NCBI GenBank assembly: GCA_018398815.1
Contig: CM031600.1
Coordinates: 53,795,205-53,859,204, forward strand
Source: Conus ventricosus
Taxonomy: Eukaryota; Mollusca; Gastropoda; Neogastropoda; Conidae
Length of the DNA stretch: 64,000 nucleotides
Direction of reading: 5' to 3'
The notes below the pieces were generated by a model, which saw only the letters and a list, made by a program, of their open reading frames with translations, did not search any database and was not told the DNA's origin. Numbering within the stretch: the first letter of the stretch is position 1; every line of letters starts with the position of its first letter. Shown piece by piece: positions 36,125-45,054 of the stretch. Position numbers and translations under genes: made by a program.

Positions 36125-38932
36125 TTGCCAACCACAGCAGTTACTTGCGGATATATACAGTTCATATCACTTCAGATTTTATTCATTTTTCTTTTAAATG
36201 AGAAGCAACCACATGCTTGTCTTGATTTTAGCTGAAGTTATTGCATATGGCAATGGTCAGGGTTGCAGTTCTCAGGATATTTATTTTTGTTGCATCATGT
36301 GATGTAAATATGTTTTTTCTCCACGGTGTGATTATTTCAGAAGTGTTGTCTGTTTGTGATATTACAAATATTACTTGGTGACTGCTTGGGAATTGTGAAA
36401 GCAAAAGAATCATCTCTGTAGCATCATATTCATCATCTTCATTGATCAGCATAAAGAAAAAACCCTCAGATTTTGTTGCCCTTCGTGCCCTGCTCTCAAG
36501 ATTTCCTCTCCTTGTCTGTGCCGTGGTGAATTCATGTCAAGGCTGGTGGTATCAGCAAGTTCATGGATTCTGTAATTGGATGTGGTGGCACCCTGCAGAG
36601 GGGGAACACTCATGCTGGCTTCATGACTAGACAAGTACTGTCATCAGTAGAGGGCGTGGTAGGTGGCGTCCTGTGTATGCTGGATCAGAACTAGCACCAC
36701 TGAGCTCCACTGAAGTGACTCAGCAGCAGTGCAGTGTCTCTGGTGGGTTGTATCATGACTTGACACTGATCGTCCCTGTGGATTGCTGGCACCGGTGCTT
36801 CAGCAGGACAAGTCATGGTGTGACAGTGGGCTGAGGCTGGAATGAGCCGTGTGTGGGTAAGGCCACTGGAGTGGCCTAAAAGATGAGACAGTGAGTTCAA
36901 AAACAAAGTTACAAAGTTTCGTTCCAGCGGACGAAAGGCCTCGGAGCAAGCGATACAAATATATCTGCCTTCAGAAGGGATTACGATGGTTCCCTTATGC
37001 AGCTAGTGAAGAGTTTTCATATCTGTAATATATTTTCTTAATTTCATGTTCCCAGTTTCTCCATCTTCAAACTCACCCCCCCCCCCCCCACCCCCTCAAG
37101 TCCAAATCTTTGCCAAGTCATTACTATGAAGACAGTTCAGTTGTTGGCCTGCGCTTGTTTTTTCTCCCACTATTAGATTGTTCGTCTATGTATTTGTCTG
37201 ACTTGATTAAAGTTTAAAAGGTTGTGCCAGTCTTGAATAAAAGTTACTCTGTGTTAGGTTTTCTTATGGGAGCAAAAGTTACCCCACTTATTTAAAGTTA
37301 GAGAAAGAATTTGTTGTGAAACTATAGGGGCTATTTCAGTTGTTCTTTTATATCACAACAGAGTATATCTATTATTTATCTCAGTTTTCTCATCTGTTAA
37401 ACTTTCATCCTAGATTGGTCATTTAAAGCACACATCAGATATATATGAACAAGCATAGTGCTCCTGTTTTCTTTCTTTTTGTCTTTAACATTTTTGTATG
37501 GGTCCCTCAAGGCATTTTAGAGGGCGAAGAAGAATTTGAGGTGTAGTCCATGTCCTGTCCATGTGTCTTGGTGCATGTGTTTGCATAACCCGTTGAATTT
37601 ATATCTAAACCAGTGTATGCAAATATGAATGACAGAAGCTTGGTCATTAGCAGGTCTTTACACATGTGAAGGTCAGTCTGGAAGGTTGGATAATTGCTGT
37701 TCCACCTTCACTCTCTAGGCAATGCCGGGGCTTGAAACCATGAACTCCACATCAAGAGTCAAGTCTTATAACCAACATACTGTCAGGGGTGGGATTTTTC
37801 CGCGGATCCACGGATTTCCGTGGTAGATCCTTGTTCGTTCCGCGTAACAGCATGTCAGTTCCGTGGAAGTGATCTGTGATTCATGTCTTCAAAAACATCG
37901 GGTGTCATTTATCCACAAACTGTTCGATATTCTTAAAATGGCTTGGATTCGCAGTTAACTTGGTAACTTTCTCCTTCTGGTTTTGCGATCTTCAAAATGG
38001 CGACATGTCGAAGAGACGTCGTCTCATGCGGAGAAAATGTTTCCTACGACAGTTCTTTGAAGAACAAGTGGAAGTGGGACTGGTTGGAGAGTAAGGTGGA
38101 CGATGATGAAGTGACAGGCCAGTTCATAGCCAAACTTAATGCTGTGGCCTTGCTTACTGCAATCTTTGCCGAGTGCAAATAAATTACAATTCACGCGGAA
38201 AAGTTGCTTTGGTGAATCACATTAAAAGCAACAAGTACAAGACAGCTCTGGGTCAGCAGACAAAATTAATGCAAGATGTCCAGCTCCACACTTGGGAGCT
38301 GGACATCTTGCATTAATTTTGTGTGCCAGTAGGTTGAAAAGGAACTCCTCTCATCTACACTTTGTCCAAGTTGTGAAAGATAGTAAGTATTAGTATAGTT
38401 GATTTTTATAGCTTTTTGTGTAAAAAAAAAAAAAAAAAATTGGCTTTTTCCTTTAAAATTTGTAAATTTCAGTCTCAAAATGCACCAGATTGCACAGCAA
38501 CCCAAAATTTTCCGGGGGGTGGGGTGGGGGGGGGTGGGGGGGGGGGCATGCCCCCAGACCCCCTAGACTGTTTCCTCTTTTTTCCTTTATGGAGAGTCCC
38601 ACCCCTGTACTGTGCACTTGTTGCATTCCACCATTTAATTTCTTTCTATATCTGTCTTGTTTGTTTTTTGGTGTTTAAGACCCCAGTTTAATCTGTTTTC
38701 TGTTGTCCTTTATTGCCACAGTTTCATTCATGCGATACTGTACCTGTTTGTTTTCTAACCTCAAAATGATTGATTTCATTTTTTTCCTTTTCCGCAGGGT
38801 AAAATGATCGGCGTGGCTGTTGGTTGCTTCATTGGGATGTTCCCCCTTCTGTTCTTCACGAGCAACCATGAGAGAGAAGATGAGGCTGCGGCAGATAAAG
38901 ATGTCCCAAACGCTTCTGCGACATCTGCTTAG
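13842..38932 (+). CDS. TMEM65: Transmembrane protein 65 (TMEM65) gene, 5' exon missing, seven coding exons
   Basis: Seven exons translate to a protein that aligns along its length with vertebrate TMEM65, an inner mitochondrial membrane protein linked in vertebrates to mitochondrial sodium/calcium exchange and cardiac intercalated-disc function. Exons: 13842-13995, 16822-16857, 17779-17845, 21063-21120, 30905-30947, 35590-35695 and 38798-38932. Diagnostic stretches are AAQKFIFALSHKERE, PFIGFGF plus LDNFLMIVA, GISTMA then AAGFGNLISDVAG, and VAVGCFIGMFPLLFF before an acidic tail. Exon phases agree throughout (0,1,2,0,1,2,0), which supports every junction. Hydrophobic segments fit the family's three membrane spans. 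The first exon, expected to hold the start codon and mitochondrial presequence, was not found and lies upstream of 13842, possibly in the gap at 8707-9706. Three defects occur: an in-frame TAA at 13953, a one-base frame slip near 17817 and an acceptor reading CG instead of AG at 17777-17778. Given the conservation downstream I read them as assembly errors. No poly(A) signal is seen before the gap at 39176. Confidence 0.92.
14212..14725. repeat. Tandem array, about 30-bp unit, roughly 17 copies
   Basis: The unit is close to GGACTGTACTATAGGCTTTT followed by ATTCATGATA. Copies vary by single-base gaps. It lies 220 bases downstream of TMEM65 exon a, inside the intron. Confidence 0.9.
15055..15765 (+). 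repeat. Dispersed repeat, copy related to 4250-4938
   Basis: It shares ordered landmarks with the arm sequence at 4250-4938: GAGGAGCCACTGCACTGC, a GATCTGATCC-like segment, GAGTGAGC, ACAGTCCCC, GATCCGTGAGGATGA, then ACCAGGCCTGAGAGATA and GACACCTG. Other related copies lie at 28033-28300 (+), 36480-36890 (-) and, as a short piece, 14150-14212. The family has no coding frame I recognise. Confidence 0.65.
16258..16495. repeat. Four tandem units of about 60 bp
   Basis: Units contain ACCGAGCAGTTACTGTGGCT, GGTGAGCTT and ATCGGTGATGCACAGTGAAA. They lie in the intron before TMEM65 exon b. Confidence 0.9.
16822..16857 (+). CDS. TMEM65: TMEM65 exon b (36-nt microexon)
   Basis: The exon lies between ...gtttcagatag and gtaagtg. 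Using the atag acceptor keeps the frame: the spare G from exon a plus TA gives V, then GETDCSTKIRL, and one base is carried on. The IRL joined to VCLHQ of the next exon aligns with QLRYVFIH of vertebrate TMEM65. The nearer acceptor at 16817 would shift the frame by one base. The linker is shorter than in vertebrates. Confidence 0.7.
17039..17171 (+). repeat. G-run region, two runs totalling over 90 G
   Basis: Runs of G at 17040-17063 and 17110-17171 (broken by A twice) lie on the sense strand of the intron between TMEM65 exons b and c. They could form G-quadruplex DNA or RNA. Length is unreliable in such homopolymers. Confidence 0.9.
17779..17845 (+). CDS. TMEM65: TMEM65 exon c (first membrane span)
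   Basis: It codes for VCLHQTLPFIGFGF in one frame and LDNFLMIVA in the next; together they are the family's most conserved block. The slip lies in the run of T at 17817-17820, typical of a homopolymer deletion. The donor is gttgag. The expected acceptor before position 17779 reads tttcg, as if the A of tttcag were missing. Two single-base losses within 45 bases point to sequencing error rather than decay, since the protein residues are intact. Confidence 0.82.
18615..19013 (+). mobile_element. tRNA-derived SINE, full length
   Basis: The head has Pol III promoter boxes of a tRNA: an A box in GGATAGCTCA...TGGTAGAGC and a B box GGTTCAAAT (about 18676). The anticodon-arm region follows a tRNA-Lys-like pattern, but it is not a functional tRNA because the acceptor end does not pair. 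A body of about 300 bases follows, with CTTAATGGCGGGAT and CATACACACAAAACTCC, ending in (GAAA)n. The 12-bp duplication AGTGTTTCTTTA flanks it at 18603-18614 and 19014-19025. Confidence 0.9.
20024..20156 (+). mobile_element. 5'-truncated copy of the same SINE
   Basis: It matches the last third of the 18615-19013 element (GAAGATGG, CTTAATGGCGGGATAAAA, CATACACACAAAACTCC, TGCGTACGCAGAAAGAAAG). The 10-bp duplication ATGCATACCC lies at 20014-20023 and 20157-20166. Confidence 0.88.
20336..20390 (-). mobile_element. Diverged LINE-tail fragment
   Basis: GTAATGTTGCGTAAAGCGCA, CAAAGGGCC and TAGGGCTG follow the order of the LINE 3' end in reverse complement, as at 12813-12879, with several substitutions. 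Confidence 0.6.
21063..21120 (+). CDS. TMEM65: TMEM65 exon d
   Basis: The acceptor is a T-rich tract ending in cag and the donor is gtatgt. It translates as GEYIDLTLGFAAFGISTMA plus one spare base. This matches GTHIEMSIG and GISTMA of the vertebrate protein, with one residue more between the two blocks. Confidence 0.88.
22391..23600 (+). pseudogene. LINE ORF1 (Gag-like nucleic-acid-binding protein), frameshifted
   Basis: It reads from MEGSDSENETRQL and then, after a frame change, PFAIQKGFQGIAGDPQS, the N-terminal pattern of ORF1 proteins in I/Jockey-type elements. A zinc knuckle CFKCQKFGHVRDRC (C-x2-C-x4-H-x4-C) lies at about 22919-22960, followed by a second cysteine cluster (CGVCCKATPDGPC). 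The tail is rich in proline and basic residues. ORF1 proteins bind element RNA and help reverse transcription. At least two frame changes are present. Confidence 0.8.
23690..27361 (+). pseudogene. LINE ORF2: AP endonuclease, reverse transcriptase, RNase H, frameshifted
   Basis: Endonuclease motifs in order: N-IRGLNSQFW (23700), VGLQETQIQS (23768), LLLGDFNGF (24062), GSDHFPVLLQ (24292). Reverse transcriptase: PIPKPGKDLSNPSNYRPIAL (25150), CGFRKHRST (25300), FFDLEKA (25398), GVPRG (25567) and the catalytic FVDDF (25670). RNase H: FTDGSQ (26560), SAELTALVLAL (26668), LSDSLSALEAI (26735) and GHVGIGG...VDRLAKN (26872-26920), so its four acidic residues are visible. A terminal cysteine/histidine region (CRLHTGHSYFTHAYL) precedes the stop at 27361. 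At least six frame changes break it; many sit in homopolymers. ORF2 nicks target DNA and primes reverse transcription there. Confidence 0.9.
28033..28300 (+). repeat. Dispersed repeat copy (family of 4250-4938)
   Basis: The segment CCACCTACCAAGCCCCATAC, TGATGACAGT, CCAGCATGAATGAGTGT and CCCCCTCTGAAGGG matches the reverse complement of 36580-36670. Confidence 0.55.
28364..28636. repeat. Five tandem units of about 55 bp
   Basis: The unit contains GTGTGTGATGATCAATGAGA, ATGAGGATGTTGAAGATGAG and GATGTGCAGTTCTT. It abuts the dispersed repeat at 28033-28300, whose family has a GATGAGGATGA motif, and may have grown from it. Confidence 0.9.
29690..30100 (+). mobile_element. SINE-like repeat of mollusc type
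   Basis: A degenerate tRNA-like head (GATGGCCAGGTGGATAAAGC) is followed by a body with GGAGTTGTCCTTGGTAAAAT, CAGAAAAATCCACTTTGATA, AGAGAGCAGCC and CACACAGAAAAATCTGATGT. From memory this resembles a SINE body common in gastropod genomes. No clear target duplication was seen. Confidence 0.5.
30335..30603. repeat. (CA)n microsatellite split by a LINE-tail insertion
   Basis: CA runs at 30335-30464 and 30528-30603 flank 30465-30516, which reads ATAATGTTGCTTATAGCCCA, GACCGCAAAGGGCC, ATCAGGGCTG: the reverse complement of the LINE 3' end without its (TTATC) repeats. Confidence 0.85.
30905..30947 (+). CDS. TMEM65: TMEM65 exon e
   Basis: The acceptor is ctcttttag and the donor is gtgagt. With the spare G of exon d it reads AAGFGNLISDVAGVG, matching AAALGNLVSDLAGLG of vertebrates, the second membrane helix. 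Confidence 0.9.
31422..34312. repeat. 80-bp minisatellite, about 36 units
   Basis: The period is exactly 80 in almost all units (ACTGTTCCCTGCCTCAYTTC, ACATTTACTTTCATTTCAAT, CAAATCGAGGTTACCTGTAT, TTGTTTGCTGTTTACCATTG). One diagnostic site alternates T/C. Diverged single units lie outside at 31340-31420 and 34550-34640, so the array grew from a dispersed repeat. It sits in the TMEM65 intron before exon f. The open frames seen within are products of the repeat, not genes. Confidence 0.97.
35090..35397. mobile_element. Palindromic MITE, near-complete inverted repeat
   Basis: Arms of over 100 bases pair from AAACGGT...AGTTCCGCCAGACA on the left with TGTCTGGCGGAACT...ACCGTTT on the right; the core has CTCTTGGGTCTTCTTCAGGC and its complement. 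It lies about 190 bases upstream of TMEM65 exon f. Relatives are at 43691-43971 and 13445-13590. Confidence 0.82.
35590..35695 (+). CDS. TMEM65: TMEM65 exon f
   Basis: The acceptor is ttggttag and the donor is gtaagg. It reads SAYYVESFVAKFGF and then TPHLTPSQVVMKSTRW. The LTPxQV motif and YVE are shared with vertebrate TMEM65 (YVEALASRLG, LTPKQVDMW). Confidence 0.92.
35737..35852. repeat. Three tandem units of 36 bp
   Basis: The unit is TTTGTCTGAGATTGTCTGTG followed by GGTGTGCATGTGTGTC. It lies just inside the intron after TMEM65 exon f and leads into a (GT)n run at 35893-36122. Confidence 0.92.
35893..36122. repeat. (GT)n microsatellite
   Basis: Long GT runs with short interruptions such as TTGCATGCATGA. 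It lies in the last TMEM65 intron. Confidence 0.97.
36480..36890 (-). repeat. Dispersed repeat copy, minus orientation
   Basis: It contains GATCAGAACTAGCACCACTG, AAGTGACTCAGCAGCAGTGC, AGTGTCTCTGGTGGGTTG and ATGACTTGACACTG, which match 40690-40790 of the right arm. Confidence 0.6.
37997..38255 (+). pseudogene. Fragment resembling a BED-like zinc finger of a transposon-derived family
   Basis: The frame MATCRRDVVSCGENVSYDSS continues as KNKWKWDWLESKVDDD. After a frame change it reads INYNSRGKVALVNHIKSNKY. From memory, KWKWxWL followed by a cysteine pair and then an H-x-S-x-KY/H motif recurs in multicopy invertebrate proteins that carry a C2H2/BED-like finger at their start. Only this N-terminal part is present, and the stop at 38180 plus the frame change break it. 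It lies in the last TMEM65 intron, same strand. Family assignment is tentative. Confidence 0.4.
38260..38322. repeat. Perfect 28-bp hairpin with 7-base loop
   Basis: CAAAATTAATGCAAGATGTC continues to CAGCTCC and is followed by ACACTTG and the exact complement. It directly follows the zinc-finger-like fragment. Confidence 0.97.
38798..38932 (+). CDS. TMEM65: TMEM65 last coding exon
   Basis: The acceptor is tttccgcag. It reads GKMIGVAVGCFIGMFPLLFF (last membrane span), then an acidic tail HEREDEAAADKD, and ends in TAG at 38930-38932. The vertebrate tail is also short and acidic. The following 240 bases are 3' UTR up to the gap. Confidence 0.95.
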   Translation, partial: GKMIGVAVGCFIGMFPLLFFTSNHEREDEAAADKDVPNASATSA

Positions 38933-39175
38933 TTCTCGCCAGAGCCTTGCTGACATTTAGTGATGTCTGTTATCTTGGTGTACTGCCTGATGTCTGTAGG
39001 TTGTGACAGAGGGGTGGCTAGGTATAGAGGTAGAGCAGTAGCCATTGTTTTAATTCTCTGATTCATCGCATATGTCTTTTGTAAGTGTAAACATGATTGT
39101 GTTGATTTTTTTTTATACTGGCACACGACCAGTAAATCAACGCCATATGTTTTTTAATTACAACGCTCCGTCAGT

Positions 39176-40175
39176 NNNNNNNNNNNNNNNNNNNNNNNNN
39201 NNNNNNNNNNNNNNNNNNNNNNNNNNNNNNNNNNNNNNNNNNNNNNNNNNNNNNNNNNNNNNNNNNNNNNNNNNNNNNNNNNNNNNNNNNNNNNNNNNNN
39301 NNNNNNNNNNNNNNNNNNNNNNNNNNNNNNNNNNNNNNNNNNNNNNNNNNNNNNNNNNNNNNNNNNNNNNNNNNNNNNNNNNNNNNNNNNNNNNNNNNNN
39401 NNNNNNNNNNNNNNNNNNNNNNNNNNNNNNNNNNNNNNNNNNNNNNNNNNNNNNNNNNNNNNNNNNNNNNNNNNNNNNNNNNNNNNNNNNNNNNNNNNNN
39501 NNNNNNNNNNNNNNNNNNNNNNNNNNNNNNNNNNNNNNNNNNNNNNNNNNNNNNNNNNNNNNNNNNNNNNNNNNNNNNNNNNNNNNNNNNNNNNNNNNNN
39601 NNNNNNNNNNNNNNNNNNNNNNNNNNNNNNNNNNNNNNNNNNNNNNNNNNNNNNNNNNNNNNNNNNNNNNNNNNNNNNNNNNNNNNNNNNNNNNNNNNNN
39701 NNNNNNNNNNNNNNNNNNNNNNNNNNNNNNNNNNNNNNNNNNNNNNNNNNNNNNNNNNNNNNNNNNNNNNNNNNNNNNNNNNNNNNNNNNNNNNNNNNNN
39801 NNNNNNNNNNNNNNNNNNNNNNNNNNNNNNNNNNNNNNNNNNNNNNNNNNNNNNNNNNNNNNNNNNNNNNNNNNNNNNNNNNNNNNNNNNNNNNNNNNNN
39901 NNNNNNNNNNNNNNNNNNNNNNNNNNNNNNNNNNNNNNNNNNNNNNNNNNNNNNNNNNNNNNNNNNNNNNNNNNNNNNNNNNNNNNNNNNNNNNNNNNNN
40001 NNNNNNNNNNNNNNNNNNNNNNNNNNNNNNNNNNNNNNNNNNNNNNNNNNNNNNNNNNNNNNNNNNNNNNNNNNNNNNNNNNNNNNNNNNNNNNNNNNNN
40101 NNNNNNNNNNNNNNNNNNNNNNNNNNNNNNNNNNNNNNNNNNNNNNNNNNNNNNNNNNNNNNNNNNNNNNNNNNN
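39176..40175. other. Assembly gap (1,000 N)
   Basis: A run of exactly 1,000 N. The contig on its right starts inside the inverted copy of the left contig, so order and orientation across this join are suspect. Confidence 1.
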
Positions 40176-41308
40176 TACGGCTCAGTGGGAAACTGGGCCA
40201 CACAGTCGAGTCACTCTTAATGGATGGTCTCTGGGAGTGTTGCCAATTTCCTGCCAACATCGGTGTCCTTCTCTCGGCGGTTGAGCGTGATATCTTATGT
40301 AGGTAAGCGTAGAGTACAGCTTTGTCATTCACTTTTCAGACCAGCGTCGAAATCCATAGCATCATCTTCATCATCCTTATTTTCTTAGATCAGCAGTTAA
40401 AAAAAGGAAAAAAAGATCAAATTTAGCAGTCCTTCATGCCCTGCTGTTCCGGTGACCTACTTTTCGGTTGCCTCTCACGTCTATGCCTTGATTTGGTTTT
40501 GTCGGGCTCTTCGTTCCCGGCAAGATCATGGGGACTGTCGTGGATTGACGTGGTGACTCCCTCCTGAAGGAGAGCTCACTCAAACTGGTTCCGCAATCAA
40601 ACAATTATCGTCGTCAATAGGGGTGGTGGAGAGGGACGGGGTGGGGGGGCGGAGCAGCTTAGAAGGCAGTGTCCTGCGTGTGTTGGATCAGATCAACCAC
40701 CACCGAATACCGCCCAAGTGACACGGCGGCAGTGCAGTGTCTCCTCTGTTGGGTGGCCTCGTCATGACTTGACAGCGCGGAGTACCAGTGTCAGAGCTGT
40801 GGCAGGACGGGCACGGCTGTAGTAGCTGTGGAAAGGAAGGAGTTGCGGCGGGGAGGGGGGGGGGGAGGGGACGGGGGGGGGGGGGCAGGGGAGGGGGAGG
40901 GAGGACGGGGGGGGGCAGGGGGGGGGAGGGGGCAGAATAAATGGCGTGGGTGCATTGCCACTGAAATGACACGGAAGTATGAGGCAGAAGAAAAAAAAAC
41001 TGAAGTAACTTCAGGAGAGAAAAACTTGATCACTTAGGCCACTGGGTCTACAAATCAGTGCGACATTTCCTTAACTACAGCAATTAGAATAGAATTAGCT
41101 TACGTGTCCGAGTGGATGCGGCCTCACCAAAACCGATTTGATGTCACACCTTGGAGGGTAATCATTCAGGGACGTATGGCTTATTTTTCTTATCTTCCCG
41201 CCTTCTGTTTCCTCTCAGAGGCATATTTTGCCCATGTTCACACACACACGCGCACAACATGCGTGCACACACACCACACACACACCACACACACACACAT
41301 CACACACA

Positions 41309-41339
<31 letters not shown>

Positions 41340-42640
41340 CACCAAACACACTCGCGCGCGCGCTCGCGCACACACTCATGTACGCACTCAAACATACGGC
41401 ACTAATATTCTCTCGTACACATATCCTTCCCTTTTCCCTACCCTCTATATAAAAGGTCCTGGGTCGTCCACAGGTACGTACAGCGAATCGGCCGGATGGT
41501 AATTAAGATCAAGTTACGTCCACAGCCCCTGCTGGGTATTCCCTTTCTCCGTTTCCAAGAAAAATGTTCGGTTGCCGAGAAAGGGGGCTCGTCAGTAAAC
41601 CACCCTCGAAAAAGATGGTAATTAAGATCAAGTTGCGTTTTTTTTCTTCAAATAACAACAGCCCATGTTTGATATTCCTGTTCGTTTCCGAGGAAAAATG
41701 TTCGCTTGCCGAGAAAGGGGGTCAGTCAGTAAACCACCTCGAAAAACTTAGCTAGAGCTGCTCTAAAGTATAAGTGATACGTTGGGCTGCAGCGGGTAGT
41801 ATATCGCCGACTCTACGTCTCAATCACAGAGGAAGTTAACCAAACTGGACGAATCACGTACCTGTTTTCATATCATGTACACGTATATCTTCATGTTTAA
41901 AATTTGGGAAAAGGGAAGAGATCAAATACAAACTCAATTTAAAAAACAATGTTATTTCTCATTCTGCACCTTTCCCTTTTCAAAATGCCCCTGATCTTCT
42001 ACAAAAAGGGACAACTGTTGTGAAACAGAGAGTAGGGTCAAGAGAAAAAATTGCTTGGAATCATTATTGTTGTCCCCACACAGCAGCAATAGCTGGCTTA
42101 TCCAAGTGCATATCTATGGGATGCATCCCAAGCCGAATTGTTCTGATTTTGGATTGAGACTAACCTTTTTTTTCTCTCTTTTTTTTTTTTTTTTTGAAAA
42201 ATTCTTAGTTACTGCGTTGCCGTGCAAACCCATGTCATCAACCTAATATTCAGGATTTGAAGATCTGAGGAATGGAAGGGGGAGGGGGAGGGTCGAGGGC
42301 TTTAGGGGTGGGGGTCGGTTTCCCGATAGTTAAAGCAAGAGGGAAACATTGTGAGTTATCTTTTTGTCCATACCACACTATGATAAGGGGATGGTGAAAA
42401 ATGGGTTTTGTAGATGAGCTGATGTTCCATAGAATGAAATAGATGATGACGTTGATAACGCTGTTGGTGGTGGTGGTGATGGTGGTGGTGGTGGTGTGAA
42501 AGTAAGGAGTTCATAGGTAGGCTGGATGTTCCATAGAAAGACATAGACTGTGATGTAAACGTGTTTTTGTGTGTGCCTTGTTTCATATGGGGATGCACAT
42601 TCGAGAGCGCATGTATTCATGAGTGGGTAAATTTTGGCCA

Positions 42641-42686
<46 letters not shown>

Positions 42687-42705
42687 CATATGCTCGCGCG
42701 CACAC

Positions 42706-42742
<37 letters not shown>

Positions 42743-43262
42743 TGTGTGGTGTGTGTGTGTGTGTGTGTGTGTGTGTTGTGTGTGCGCGCGCGCCGCGCAG
42801 GTATGTAGCATTCATACTACGGGGTCGGGAATGGGAATTTAAAGGGAGAGGGGCACAGGGAAATAGAGACCATCTCAAACCCACCTCTCGTCTCAGCCCT
42901 ATTGTGGGGAGAGAGAAAGTTATAGTGTGCTAGCTGTAGTTTTGTTCAATTCATTCGTGCGGTTGTTTTCTCTGAGTCTGTCAAACGGGCATGTGTTCTA
43001 CAGCCCAGTTTTTTTTTTTTTCAAACTTTGGGCAGTTTTTGTTCATATACATTGCATACTGGATTCCCATCTTCCCTTTTCTTTCATCTAAAAGGCTAGT
43101 ATCCCGACCATCTCTGAAGATCTAGTAGAGGGTGGGGTGGGGGTGGAGGGATGATGGCGAAACACTCGAGTTCCTTTCACACTAGGACGTACGTGGGAAT
43201 GGTTGGAAGGGCCTGCAATGAAGAGCCCATGAGAATTCGTTTCGCTGGTTCTGATGAACAGC
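40176..43262 (-). repeat. Right arm of the large inverted duplication
   Basis: It is the reverse complement of 611-4938 without the 2669-3680 insertion. The join where the insertion is absent lies near 41505, where gatggtaattaagatcaag is continuous. The arm begins exactly at the gap edge. Confidence 0.92.
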
Positions 43263-43680
43263 AGGGTTTAAAAGAAATCGTTTCGCTGGGCCTACTGAAC
43301 AGCAGGCTTTAAAAGAAGTCGTTTCGCTGGTTCTGCTGAACAGCAGGCTGTAAAAGAAGTCGTTTCGCTGGGTCTACTGAACAGCAGGCTTTAAAAGAAG
43401 TCGTTTAGCTGGTTCTGCTGAACAGCAGGCTTTAAAAGAAGTCGTTTAGCTGGTTCTGCTGAACAGCAGGCTTTAAAAGAAGTCGTTTAGCTGGTTCTGC
43501 TGAACAGCAGGCTGTAAAAGAAGTCGTTTCGCTGGGTCTACTGAACAGCAGGCTTTAAAAGAAGTCGTTTAGCTGGTTCTGCTGAACAGCAGGCTTTAAA
43601 AGAAGTCGTTTAGCTGGTTCTGCTGAACAGCAGGGTTTAAAAGAAGTCGTTTCGCTGGGTCTACCGAACAGCAGGCTTTA
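43232..43680. repeat. 41-bp minisatellite, about 11 units
   Basis: The unit is CGTTTCGCTGGTTCTGCTGA, then ACAGCAGGCTTTAAAAGAAGT. The left contig has only one unit (611-635, inverted), so the array expanded in this copy or contracted in the other. Confidence 0.92.
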
Positions 43681-43690
43681 GAAGGAACTT

Positions 43691-43971
43691 AAAGTAACTC
43701 CGCCACTTAACTTGGACAAATTATATAAGACAAAACACGACGCGTTTCGACCTCTCAGGTCTTCTTCAGATAAGATAACATTCAGGACAATAAAAACGAA
43801 GAACGAGCAATCGCTTATCTTCTCAAATTCGGCGCAAGATGGTCTTCATTCACCGCCCATCTTGCGCCGAATTTGAGAGAAGATAAGTGATTGCTCATTC
43901 TTCGTTTTCCTTTTCCGGACGTGATTTGTCATGCAATTTGCTTGTCCATTGCTAAGTGGCGGAGTTGCTTT
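43691..43971. mobile_element. Palindromic MITE, second full copy
   Basis: The ends AAAGTAACTCCGCCACTTA and TAAGTGGCGGAGTTGCTTT pair. The core pairs GAACGAGCAATCGCTTATCT...GGCGCAAGATGG with CCATCTTGCGCC...AGATAAGTGATTGCTC. It is absent from the left contig. Confidence 0.82.
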
Positions 43972-45054
43972 GAAATCCATTTACCATTTGTTCACCTTCC
44001 GCCTGCAGTGACCTCACTTTGACACTGAACAACAGGCGTTATCATTGACAACACAATGGATCCTGTCCGTTACCACCCCCATAACACCTTAAAAATCGAG
44101 TTTTAAAATGATAGGGAACCAGTTTTCAGTTTCAAATTCATTACAGCCCTACAGTCACACGAGGCTATTTCAGGGCTGATCCCACCCTCAAACAAACAAA
44201 CAAACAAACAAAAACAAAAAAAAGATGCAAAGCATATAAACGTACTCCAGTTTATCCTGAATACACATGAGATATTCCATAAAGAGGAAAAACCGTCTTG
44301 GGCTGGTGTAACCGTTAGTAATGGCTATTCTGGTAAACATCGTGCATCATCTGTGACTGTCACCGATCGGCAGTAGTAAACCAGCCGTCCATGTGTTTGG
44401 AGTAATGGTAGTTCAGAAATAGAGAGCGTGTGCACGTGTGCATATGTGTATGTGTGTGTGCGAGTGTGCGTGTTTAAGATTGGGGTTTTGGTTAAGGTGG
44501 AAGGTTAGGCTAGGTAGGGGGCTGGGGAAATAAGACATAAAATATTCTTGAATTCCAATCTTCACTTGTTGAAGGGATGGAAGCGGGAGGTTGGTTTCAT
44601 TCCCGATTGTTACCCTTTTGTTACTTGGGTTCTACACCAGAGAAGGCGGGGCAGGATATCGGCTGTTGTTGGTGTTGTCAAGTCTGTGAGTTGTTGTGGT
44701 AAATTGTCGTGTTGTTGCACGAGCAACAACTAGTCCGTTGGTCGGCGTGTCAGCTCTGCGGAGGGATACGCTGCTCTGACCAATCGCTGTTTTGTGTTGT
44801 GAATAGAGTTCGCTTGATTCCGACCAGGTCGGAATGCGTTGGGGTAGCTTCACTTCGGTCCTGGTGTTCGTCGGAGTGGACGCGCCTTGTAGTTGCGGCG
44901 GCAGCGCCGTTAGTTGAGCTGAGTGACTTCGAGTCATAGTTAGTGCCAGGTCCTCGTCGGGTCTGGTGTGCCCTTGGCCTGTGCCGGGTTCTGTGTCGTC
45001 TCTGTTGGCAGCCACTTCAGCCAGTTTGCAGAACTGGTGTGGTTTGAACGTCTG

